A stretch of DNA of 10,889 nucleotides from Gammaproteobacteria bacterium (GTDB taxonomy: Bacteria > Pseudomonadota > Gammaproteobacteria > Eutrophobiales > Eutrophobiaceae): positions 1-10,889 of the forward strand of contig JAENIZ010000071.1 of the NCBI GenBank assembly GCA_016844485.1, read 5' to 3'. How positions within the stretch are numbered: the first letter of the stretch is position 1; the number at the start of each line of letters is the position of its first letter. Made by a program: the position numbers and the translations under genes. The notes under the pieces are model-generated. The model saw nothing but the letters and a program-made list of their open reading frames with translations. It ran no database searches and was not told where the DNA came from. This document shows, piece after piece, positions 1-6,357 of this stretch.

Positions 1-1418
1 TCACTCATAATGATGGGCTGACCCCATTGTCGTTGGGTTTCACCCGGCCATTTATTGGTTGCATCAAGACCCAGTTTCGAACCAAGTCCGGCGACAGGAC
101 TGGCAAAATCCAGATAATCGATGGGCGTATTTTCAAGGATTATTGAATCACGCGCAGGATCGACCCGTGTAGAAATTGCCCATATAACATCCTTCCAGTC
201 ACGAACATTGATATCATCATCGGTCACTATCACAAATTTTGTATATGTGAATTGGCGTAGATAAGACCATACGCCAAGCATGATGCGTCTGGCATGGCCC
301 GGATAATGTTTTTTGATGCTTACCACAGCGAGACGATAGGAGCAGGCCTCCGGCGGCAGATAAAAATCGACTATCTCCGGGAACTGTTTCTGCAAAATGG
401 GGATGAAGACCTCATTGAGAGACATGGCTATAACCGAAGGTTCGTCAAAGGGCGAACGGCCCATATAGGTACTGTGGTAAATTGGATTACTGCGGTGAGT
501 CATGCGTTCTATGGTGAACACCGGGAATTTCCCCTGACTGTTGTAATAACCGGTATGATCGCCAAACGGTCCTTCTAACGCTTCCTCTCCCGGTTCGATA
601 TAACCTTCCAGTACAAACTCCGCTGTGGCAGGCGCCTGCAGTGGAACGGTGTGGCAACGGACGACCTCACTTCGTGCGCCTCGCAGCAGACCGGCAAACT
701 GGTATTCGGACAGTGTATCCGGGATTGGTGTTACGGCCGCAAGCAATGTGGCCGGATCAGCGCCAATGGCAACAGCGACGGGAAAACGCTGTCCGGGGTT
801 GGCCTCCTGCCATTCCCTAAAATCAATCGCGCCACCCCGATGCGCCAACCAGCGCATGATGACCTTGTTTCGTGAAATGACCTGTTGTCGATAGATACCG
901 ATATTTTGTCTCGACTTGTATGGCCCTTTGGTAATAACCAAACCCCACGTGATGAGTGGACCCGCATCACCGGGCCAACACGTCTGTATGGGTAGTGTTG
1001 CCAAATCGATATCCTCCGCTTCAATGATATTTTCATGGCACGGGGCAGCATGCACTTCACGAGGTTTCATATGGATTAATTTTCTGAAGGCCGGTAGTCT
1101 TTCAATTGCCTCACTGATCTTGTTTGGCCATCCGGGTTCCTTGAGAAAGGCCAATACGCGACCGACTTCACGAAGATCTTCAATTGATTCTTGACCGATT
1201 GCTGCCGCAACACGCTGTACCGTACCGAATAAATTGCCAAGGAGGGGGATACCTTTGTCTGCGGGATTCTCAAACAGCAGGACCGGTCCGGCATTACGCA
1301 AAGTACGTTGGCAGATTTCGGTTATTTCAAGATGTGTATCGACCCTGTCTGAAATACGTTTGAGTTCGCCCTGTTTCTCCAAACTGATTAAATAATCCCG
1401 GAGATCTTTATATGCCAT
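1..1418 (-). CDS. ubiD: UbiD, 3-polyprenyl-4-hydroxybenzoate decarboxylase (C-terminus cut by window edge)
   Basis: UbiD removes the carboxyl group from 3-polyprenyl-4-hydroxybenzoate in ubiquinone synthesis, using prenylated FMN supplied by UbiX. I translated this frame by hand. It opens MAYKDLRDYLISLEKQGELK and stays open for 472 codons to the left edge. It closely follows E. coli UbiD throughout: HLEITEI, GPVLLFENP, NLFGT, WGLVITKGP, IYRQQVI, VALGADPAT-like VAIGADPAT, PDTLSEYQFAGLLRG, EGPFGDHTGYYN, LNEVFIPILQKQFPEIVDFY and DATNKWPGETQRQWGQP. The acidic EGPFGDHTGYY segment belongs to the prFMN/active-site region of the family. E. coli UbiD is 497 residues, so roughly 25 residues lie outside the window. 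The start at 1418 has a good ribosome site (AAGAGG) upstream and matches the family N-terminus. No frameshift is seen. It is divergent from ubiT. Confidence 0.96.
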   Translation of the reverse strand, partial: MAYKDLRDYLISLEKQGELKRISDRVDTHLEITEICQRTLRNAGPVLLFENPADKGIPLLGNLFGTVQRVAAAIGQESIEDLREVGRVLAFLKEPGWPNKISEAIERLPAFRKLIHMKPREVHAAPCHENIIEAEDIDLATLPIQTCWPGDAGPLITWGLVITKGPYKSRQNIGIYRQQVISRNKVIMRWLAHRGGAIDFREWQEANPGQRFPVAVAIGADPATLLAAVTPIPDTLSEYQFAGLLRGARSEVVRCHTVPLQAPATAEFVLEGYIEPGEEALEGPFGDHTGYYNSQGKFPVFTIERMTHRSNPIYHSTYMGRSPFDEPSVIAMSLNEVFIPILQKQFPEIVDFYLPPEACSYRLAVVSIKKHYPGHARRIMLGVWSYLRQFTYTKFVIVTDDDINVRDWKDVIWAISTRVDPARDSIILENTPIDYLDFASPVAGLGSKLGLDATNKWPGETQRQWGQPIIMS

Positions 1419-1506
1419 GTTACTAATACACCTCTTTGATCTATAATCAACGACAGGAAAAATAAGCGTCTGATATCGTTGTTAAATAATTTTTAATAAA
1501 CTTTCT
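1419..1506. promoter_or_regulatory. ubiD/ubiT divergent intergenic region with imperfect FNR-like palindrome
   Basis: This 88-base gap must hold the promoters of both divergent genes. On the plus strand there is a consensus -10, TATAAT, at 1442-1447, pointing toward ubiT, but no good -35 hexamer 17 bases upstream. The TATAAT lies inside an inverted repeat TTGAT-CTATA-ATCAA at 1436-1450. The half-sites are exact FNR half-sites, but the spacer is 5 bases instead of 4, so FNR binding is doubtful. The ubiD ribosome site (AAGAGG) is next to the left arm. E. coli ubiT has an Fnr-dependent promoter, which makes the near-match worth noting. Confidence refers to a promoter being here, not to FNR control. 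Confidence 0.45.
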
Positions 1507-2028
1507 ATGTATATTTTTATGTTGCCATTACGCCTGATGCCGGATTCCGTGCATGCCAAATTGTTTGCGATGGCATTCAATCACATGTTGCGCGGACAGA
1601 CCCTTCCCTCTCGTCTTAAAGAACTGGATGGCAAATCCATCATGCTGCATATCACCGATGTACCGTGTAAATTTCATTTCCGGCTTCAGAATGGGCAATT
1701 TTATGCAATACATCAAGCCAGTGGTGATGTCACCATTAGTGGAGAATTGAATGGATTCTGGCAACTTGCTACTCGCCAACAGGACCCGGATACATTGTTC
1801 TTCAAACGAGAGCTGAATATTGAAGGTGACACGGAAACAGGCGTTCATATTAAAAATCTGCTCGATTCTCTGGATTATGATTGGGATGCCCACTTTGATG
1901 CTGTTCTGTTTCCTCCTCTGGCAAAAAGGGTAAAACAGATCCTGCACATAGCTCGTTGTTACACTCCGAAAAAACTGCTCCGCCACTTTACAATACCGGA
2001 TATTCAACCAAGAGAGCACAAACATTAG
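1507..2028 (+). CDS. ubiT: UbiT, SCP2-domain lipid-binding accessory factor of O2-independent ubiquinone synthesis
   Basis: UbiT is a small SCP2-type protein that binds isoprenoid quinone intermediates. With UbiU and UbiV it is needed for ubiquinone synthesis without oxygen. The protein here is 173 residues; E. coli UbiT (YhbT) is 174. The clearest match is the segment around residues 92-117: RQQDPDTLFFKRELNIEGDT followed by ETGVHIKNLLDSLD, against E. coli RKQDPDTLFFQRRLVIEGDT and ELGLYVKNLMDAIE. The SCP2 fold accounts for roughly residues 25-120, and the tail is basic. The start is uncertain: ATGs at 1507, 1519 and 1540 are in frame and none has a clear Shine-Dalgarno. The gene converges on ubiV, whereas in E. 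coli ubiT is divergent from ubiUV. No signal peptide is seen. Confidence 0.93.
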   Translation: MYIFMLPLRLMPDSVHAKLFAMAFNHMLRGQTLPSRLKELDGKSIMLHITDVPCKFHFRLQNGQFYAIHQASGDVTISGELNGFWQLATRQQDPDTLFFKRELNIEGDTETGVHIKNLLDSLDYDWDAHFDAVLFPPLAKRVKQILHIARCYTPKKLLRHFTIPDIQPREHKH

Positions 2029-2070
2029 TTTTTCTTGGCTCCATCTTCTTATCTGATCTCCAGTGCTTGA

Positions 2071-2092
2071 GGCTGGTATTCAAACATCAGCC
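2071..2092. terminator. weak stem-loop between convergent ubiT and ubiV
   Basis: GGCTGGT (2071-2077) and ATCAGCC (2086-2092) can pair as a 7-bp stem with one G-U pair and an 8-base loop. The stem covers the ubiV stop codon. No T tract follows on either strand, so this is at best a weak or Rho-assisted terminator for the convergent ubiT and ubiV transcripts. It is the only candidate I see in the 58-base gap. Confidence 0.25.
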
Positions 2093-2998
2093 GGAATCCT
2101 GTCTCTGATTATTCTGGATCCGGGTCATACCTGCCTGACCATACCAGTAGCCATCACAGCAGCCATAAGGTTGATATGGCACGAGTAGCTCTGTTGTCAT
2201 TTCAGGCTGCAAGCGTCCCTCCAGAACATCACGAACGGCAGCAATAATCTCTGTCATCCCTTCTGCCTGAGGCGCGATACGAATAACATCGACACCAAGT
2301 TTTACAAGTTCGCCAAGATGGGTAACGAGATTGTGGACAACTGCTGACTGAACCTGGATCCCGTTCAGGATCAGAAAGGGTTTTTCATCCTGTGTATATA
2401 AGGTCAAGCCGTCCGGATAATCCCGGCAGACGAAGTCGCAGTTGTCCTTGGGCCTGTTATGAGCGCGGGCACTGAAACAGCGGGCAGAAAAAGCCAGTGG
2501 CAATCTTCCGTATGCAAACAGCTCGGACTCCAACCCTGGGGGGCGGTTCCCTAGCAATTCAGTAACAATTTCTCTGCCAAGTTCAACCGGGATAACCCAG
2601 CGTTTTGCACCCATTTCATGCAGAAGCATCAGGGTTTCGTTGTTATAGACATTGATGTGTGGCCCTAACACGAAATGACCGCGCCCTGCCAGTAACTGCA
2701 CCGCGGCAACGTCATTCGCCTCAACCATATAAATTCCGTTGGTGATAATCTTTTGCAGGCTGGCGAGCTCCGATTCCGCTTCAAGCAGGGCGAGTGTGGA
2801 CAGGATAACCTCCTTGCCGGCGGCGGTTAATTGTTTAGCGATAGCCAGCCAGTCGGCAAGCTGCAGTTCCCGGCGTTTGGAACATACCGTCTCACCCAGA
2901 TAGACGATGTCCACTGCTGAATCTGGCAGTCGATCATAGAAAGCAAAGACTTTTTTTCTCTCCCAGTAATACTGAATTGGACCGATGCTAATCTTCAT
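2087..2998 (-). CDS. ubiV: UbiV, U32-family Fe-S protein of O2-independent ubiquinone hydroxylation
   Basis: UbiV forms a complex with UbiU that hydroxylates the ubiquinone ring without O2; prephenate is the oxygen donor reported for this pathway. The 303-residue protein belongs to the peptidase U32 family but has no expected protease role. The four 4Fe-4S cysteines known from E. coli UbiV are all present: Cys39 (in GETVCSKRR), Cys174, Cys187 and Cys191 (C-X12-C-X3-C in SARCFSARAHNRPKDNCDFV followed by C). The N-terminus MKISIGPIQYYW is typical, and GPHINVYN and FAYGRLPLAFS are family-like. The start ATG overlaps the ubiU stop as ATGA, which indicates translational coupling. It is the last gene of the minus-strand run and faces ubiT. 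Length matches the family, with no sign of damage. Confidence 0.96.
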   Translation of the reverse strand: MKISIGPIQYYWERKKVFAFYDRLPDSAVDIVYLGETVCSKRRELQLADWLAIAKQLTAAGKEVILSTLALLEAESELASLQKIITNGIYMVEANDVAAVQLLAGRGHFVLGPHINVYNNETLMLLHEMGAKRWVIPVELGREIVTELLGNRPPGLESELFAYGRLPLAFSARCFSARAHNRPKDNCDFVCRDYPDGLTLYTQDEKPFLILNGIQVQSAVVHNLVTHLGELVKLGVDVIRIAPQAEGMTEIIAAVRDVLEGRLQPEMTTELLVPYQPYGCCDGYWYGQAGMTRIQNNQRQDSG

Positions 2999-4011
2999 TG
3001 CCAGGAACGATGATAGGCGCCGAGGGTATTACAACTTCCCTCTGACAACAGCTTGAGTTGTGCTATCCAGTCAATGCTCGGGACAAAATTTTCCGGATCA
3101 GCAAAACAGGCATCCAATGCCGCACGTAGTGTACGTGCCACCAGTGAGACATAGGCCGTACTGCGTTGCCGCCCTTCGACTTTGATCGCCGTCACACCAG
3201 ATTTCACAAGATCGGGCAGAATCTCCAGCACGTTTAGACTGGTAGGTTCCTCAATGGCATGAAACACGTGGCGATTGACCCGGAATCGACCTTTACAGAG
3301 AGTGGGGTAACCGGCAATCTCTTCGGTTTTATGGCAGTTGATCAAAATACCGTTGAGATATGACTCACGTCCTGATGGTGTCTCCACCCAGCGTACGGCG
3401 TGGGCGGGGGAGCACACGCCAGCACTATTGGGAGAATCTCCCGTGACAAATGAAGATAATGCGCATCTCCCTTCCACCATGACGCACAGGCTACCGTAAC
3501 CAAAGACTTCCACTTCGACAGTTGTTTTATTAATGAGATGTTGCACCTGCGCCAGGGACAATACACGCGGCAACACAACCCGCCGGATACCGAACTGTTC
3601 ATGATAAAAGGTAATTGCATACCGGTTGGTGGCGGAGCCCTGAACCGACAGATGGAGACGCAGACTGGGATAGGTGCGTGAGGCATAGCGCATGAGTCCT
3701 ATGTCGGCCAGGATCAAGGCATCAACACCAATGTCGACGGCTGTATCCACGGTGTGGACAAATTCCTTCCATCGCGCAGGAACGGGATAAGTGTTGATCG
3801 CCAGAAAGAGACGTTTGCCGTTTTTTTTGACGTACTCTAGACCTTTAAGGACCTCAGCTGGACTGAAATTGAGGCCGGGGAAGTTACGGGCATTAGAATC
3901 ACCCCGGAAACCGATATAAACTGCATCAGCACCATTATCAATCGCAGCTCGCAGAGCAGGAAGGTTGCCCGCCGGGCAGACCAGTTCTATTTTTCTGTTC
4001 AGTGCTGACAT
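2995..4011 (-). CDS. ubiU: UbiU, U32-family Fe-S protein of O2-independent ubiquinone hydroxylation
   Basis: UbiU is the partner of UbiV in the heterodimer that adds hydroxyl groups to the ubiquinone ring under anoxia. The 338-residue protein opens with the U32 signature (IELVCPAGNLPALRAAIDNG, then ADAVYIGF). It keeps the four cluster cysteines in E. coli spacing: Cys176, Cys183, Cys200 and Cys239, each 7 residues later than E. coli C169, C176, C193 and C232. The motifs EVEVFGYGSLCVMVEGRCAL and IKVEGRQRS are characteristic. The ATG at 4011 lies inside the 3' end of the yhcC-like gene (13-base overlap in another frame), and the TGA overlaps the ubiV ATG, so the three genes are very probably co-transcribed and coupled. 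No strong ribosome site precedes the start, which fits coupling. Confidence 0.96.
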   Translation of the reverse strand: MSALNRKIELVCPAGNLPALRAAIDNGADAVYIGFRGDSNARNFPGLNFSPAEVLKGLEYVKKNGKRLFLAINTYPVPARWKEFVHTVDTAVDIGVDALILADIGLMRYASRTYPSLRLHLSVQGSATNRYAITFYHEQFGIRRVVLPRVLSLAQVQHLINKTTVEVEVFGYGSLCVMVEGRCALSSFVTGDSPNSAGVCSPAHAVRWVETPSGRESYLNGILINCHKTEEIAGYPTLCKGRFRVNRHVFHAIEEPTSLNVLEILPDLVKSGVTAIKVEGRQRSTAYVSLVARTLRAALDACFADPENFVPSIDWIAQLKLLSEGSCNTLGAYHRSWQ

Positions 4012-4883
4012 AGGTGGTCACAACCAGCATATATCCCCTGGTATGTACTTCTGCACTCGAGTTCCGCCTTAATCGCATTCAGCACCTGCCACTTCTTTCC
4101 ACACCACAATGGAGCCAGCAGCAGATTGGCCGAGGCCGTGCCTGTCAGCCGGTGAAAGACCACTTCAGGTGGGGTCATCTCGATGAGATCACAGACTGTG
4201 GTGATGTAATCTGCAAATTCGAGAGGCATGTACTCACCGCGGCGCCATTCATTTGCTAACCGGGTGCCTCTCACCACATGCAGGGGGTGAATTTTTAATC
4301 CCTCTACACCATGGTCAAGAACACGGTGGAGGGTCGTGCAGGCATGTGATCTGTCCTCACCGGGCAGTCCGATCATCAGATGAGTACACACCTTGAGCCC
4401 GCGGCTGCGTGCCTGCAGTACGGCCTGATGATACTCAGCATATCCATGGCCACGGTTTACCCGTTCCAGGGTATGATCAAAACTGGATTGCAGGCCGAGT
4501 TCCAGCCACACCTCGTAGCCTTTATCCCGATACCCGGCAAGCAGGTCCAGCACTTCACACGGCACACAATCAGGACGGGTTCCCACTGACAGGCCAATGA
4601 CATCCTTATCTACTAGCGCCTGATCATAGATTGACCGGAGATACTCCGGATCGGCGTAGGTATTGGTATAGGGACTAAATGAGGCATTGTTGCAGAAACT
4701 GCAGCCGCCGCGTCCCTTGCTGCCGTCCCGGTTGGGGCAGGTAAAGGCCGCGTCTATGGCGATCTTGTGGATGCGTTCGCCATAGCGGGCGAGCATGTCC
4801 TGGCCGAACGTGTGTACAAAGTGCGCCAGGGTCGAAGTAGCGGCTGTTGAACAGTTTTCCTTTATTAAGGGCGTGACAAGCAA
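3999..4883 (-). CDS. YhcC-like radical SAM protein (TIGR01212 type) lacking an internal segment
   Basis: This matches the radical SAM family of E. coli YhcC and B. subtilis YtqA, whose substrate is not established. The cluster motif is C-X11-C-X2-C at residues 49, 61 and 64 (CPNRDGSKGRGGCSFC). Downstream are VGTRPDCVP, VWLELGLQS, VNRGH, LMIGLPGE, IHPLHVVRGT and TPPEVVFHRL. Between FSP (ending residue 71) and YTNTYA about 31 residues are missing relative to E. coli YhcC, the stretch that ends in YLAYFQA there. I chose a TTG start at 4883 with AGG just upstream. It gives 294 residues, begins near the family N-terminus and clears phyH1, which ends at 4909. The first ATG in this frame (5138) would overlap phyH1 by 230 bases; ATG 4796 would cut into the conserved N-terminus. 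It overlaps ubiU by 13 bases. Confidence 0.85.
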   Translation of the reverse strand: MLVTPLIKENCSTAATSTLAHFVHTFGQDMLARYGERIHKIAIDAAFTCPNRDGSKGRGGCSFCNNASFSPYTNTYADPEYLRSIYDQALVDKDVIGLSVGTRPDCVPCEVLDLLAGYRDKGYEVWLELGLQSSFDHTLERVNRGHGYAEYHQAVLQARSRGLKVCTHLMIGLPGEDRSHACTTLHRVLDHGVEGLKIHPLHVVRGTRLANEWRRGEYMPLEFADYITTVCDLIEMTPPEVVFHRLTGTASANLLLAPLWCGKKWQVLNAIKAELECRSTYQGIYAGCDHLCQH

Positions 4884-4908
4884 TTTTATCCTGTCAGGTT
4901 TCTGTCCC

Positions 4909-5676
4909 TTATACTCGATACGTTTTGTCTGCGCGTGCGTGATCAAGGTCATTTGGCGGGTAGTTCGCCCACTTATCAGCATAGTACTTGTCCCGCTTGT
5001 CTCCATCAGACTGTCTGTTGAAAGTAAGAAAGATATTCCGCCTGCTCCTGTCGCTGGTGTTTGCCGGCGATCCATGAGGCACGTAACAATCAAAAAAGAT
5101 AACATCACCGGGGTCAGCTTCCAGCAGCATATACTCATCTTCTGGCTGGTAAGGTGGATCCTCTTCTGTCAAAGGCTGCCACTCCTCGCTCATGAGTTTC
5201 CTTTCATAATTACCAGACTTCATGAAGCTCAACGCGGCGTTTTCCTTTCTGTTCTCATCCACAACAATGCCCATAGAGATGTAAAAATCACCATACGCGT
5301 TCCAGCCTGCCGCCTGATCCTGGTGCAGCTTGTCCGGCCGGCAACCAGGCAGTTTGTAATTGATCTTTTCTTTGAAGAGTACGGGAGGTTCACCAAACAA
5401 ATCCATCAGGCAATCGATGGTTTTTTGTGAAAGCAGTAGCTTGGTCATCTCGGGATTATGGTCCCCCAATACATGTTCGACTCGGATTAGGATATTCTCC
5501 TCGTTAAGCGTACTCTTTTCGTAGTATTTAGCTTCCTCCCCTTTTTTAGGTATCTTGTCGTGCAGCTCATCCAGCCACTCGGAGACTTTTTTCATCACTT
5601 CTTCATCAAAAAAGCCCTTCATCACAATAAATCCCTTATCATTGAACTCTTTTTTCTGCTCTTCATTTAGAATCAT
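4909..5676 (-). CDS. PhyH-family Fe(II)/2-oxoglutarate dioxygenase, copy 1 (phyH1)
   Basis: Members of the phytanoyl-CoA dioxygenase family hydroxylate small molecules with O2, Fe(II) and 2-oxoglutarate. The 255-residue protein has the full metal triad: His118 and Asp120 (HQDQAAGW) and His201 (FFDCYVPHGSPAN), with Arg212 or Arg213 placed to bind 2-oxoglutarate. Other marks are LFKEKINYKLPG just before the triad and YYADKWANYPPND near the end. The substrate cannot be told. Some 2-aminoethylphosphonate dioxygenases belong to PhyH, but nothing here points to phosphonates. The N-terminal third is rich in Lys and Glu. The start at 5676 has a strong ribosome site (GGAGGAGG, 9 bases upstream). It lies 25 bases before the yhcC-like TTG and seems to head the phyH1-yhcC-ubiU-ubiV transcript. 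It is a diverged paralogue of the gene at 8101-8859. Confidence 0.88.
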   Translation of the reverse strand: MILNEEQKKEFNDKGFIVMKGFFDEEVMKKVSEWLDELHDKIPKKGEEAKYYEKSTLNEENILIRVEHVLGDHNPEMTKLLLSQKTIDCLMDLFGEPPVLFKEKINYKLPGCRPDKLHQDQAAGWNAYGDFYISMGIVVDENRKENAALSFMKSGNYERKLMSEEWQPLTEEDPPYQPEDEYMLLEADPGDVIFFDCYVPHGSPANTSDRSRRNIFLTFNRQSDGDKRDKYYADKWANYPPNDLDHARADKTYRV

Positions 5677-5738
5677 TTTAAATATCCTCCTCCAGTTTTA
5701 TGCGTACCCCTGTTATCTGATGAGATCGGGAGGACAAG

Positions 5739-5744
5739 ACTATA
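5739..5744 (-). promoter_or_regulatory. -10 element of phyH1 promoter
   Basis: TATAGT on the minus strand differs from TATAAT at one position. Its upstream end is 27.5 bases from the centre of the FNR box, 2 bases closer than the canonical class II spacing of 29.5. A start of transcription near 5730-5732 would leave a leader of about 55 bases before the phyH1 ATG. Confidence 0.45.
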
Positions 5745-5764
5745 TTCAATGGCGTAAAGAGTAT

Positions 5765-5778
5765 TTGATATCGATCAA
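5765..5778 (-). promoter_or_regulatory. perfect FNR-type operator upstream of phyH1
   Basis: TTGATATCGATCAA on the plus strand is an exact match to the FNR consensus TTGAT-N4-ATCAA and is a full palindrome. It lies 95 bases (centre to ATG) upstream of phyH1 and just upstream of TATAGT, so it would act as an activator site near -40 for the whole phyH1-yhcC-ubiU-ubiV run. The same consensus can be read by other CRP/FNR-family regulators such as Dnr/Nnr types or FixK, so the exact regulator is inferred. Confidence 0.75.
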
Positions 5779-6027
5779 GTAAATTGGCTTTATTCGTATG
5801 TTAGCATTGTTATGAGAGCATCAATTCGTTTGTTCAGACATGGCGCCCATCCTCAGGTTTCTGATCAATGGGGCCATAATATGCTTAGCTGGTTATTCAG
5901 TTCACGAATCGATATTAGGCATCAACATTACGCAACTTTAACCAAGCATGATCATAGTGCGTCAGCTGGCGTCTGCTGGTCTCTGCTAATACAGAATCGC
6001 CAAGGTGGAAATGAGACTGGAGCTTCC

Positions 6028-6357
6028 TCAACTTGTCGCGGATGTTAGCGTGAAGCCTTCATCCGCGATCATGTGGAACACAGATAAGTCAGTTTTCAGC
6101 AGGGGCTGAATCTTGTGGTTTAAGTGGAGCGAGACCCGCTCTCCGTAGCATGATAGCCGCTGCAGGAGAACATCAAGGTAATGCAACTGTTTTTCAGAAC
6201 ACTCGTCAATACGTAGTAATAAAGTAATCGCGGTTCCACGCAGAAGCCTTTCGATTCGGTGCACGGCATGCGTGAAAAACCGTTGGTCCACGGTGCCTCG
6301 CAGCGTAACCACGAGACGCGCGGCTGTCTCCGTAAGTCTTACTGAGACGTCCAGGTC
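6028..6357 (-). other. STAS-like C-terminal extension of the DUF4070 radical SAM protein
   Basis: Residues about 524-632 go beyond the usual end of DUF4070-type radical SAM proteins. The segment alternates hydrophobic strands and helices: VSVRLTETAARLVVTLRG, FFTHAVHRIERLLRG, AITLLLRIDECS, LHYLDVLLQRLSCYGERVSL and HKIQPLLKTDLSVFHMI. The order strand-strand-helix-strand-helix-strand-helix resembles a STAS (anti-sigma-factor-antagonist-like) domain. This is an assignment by pattern only; no phosphorylatable Ser of the classic SpoIIAA motif is evident. Confidence 0.4.

Larger units (their letters stand above)
5677..6027. other. intergenic region between phyH1 and the DUF4070 radical SAM gene
   Basis: This 351-base gap carries the phyH1 promoter and FNR box in its left third. 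The remainder, about 5780-6027, shows no convincing gene. One plus-strand frame from ATG 5812 is open for 78 codons, but it has no ribosome site, no recognisable motif and runs antisense into the radical SAM gene. I see no clear terminator with a T tract for the radical SAM gene. Confidence 0.5.

Noticed and set aside
294..1294. Several open frames on both strands across the left end
   Set aside because: They are shadows of ubiD, which is open through the whole region on the minus strand and matches the family end to end.
4884..5138. Upstream extension of the yhcC-like frame to ATG 5138
   Set aside because: It overlaps the well-supported phyH1 coding sequence on the same strand, and the extra residues do not resemble the family N-terminus.
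5812..6048. Plus-strand frame of 78 codons beginning MRASIRLFRHGAHP, downstream of the FNR box
   Set aside because: No ribosome site, no recognisable motif, low-complexity mix of residues, and its end runs antisense into the radical SAM gene. It would need the FNR box to act in both directions.
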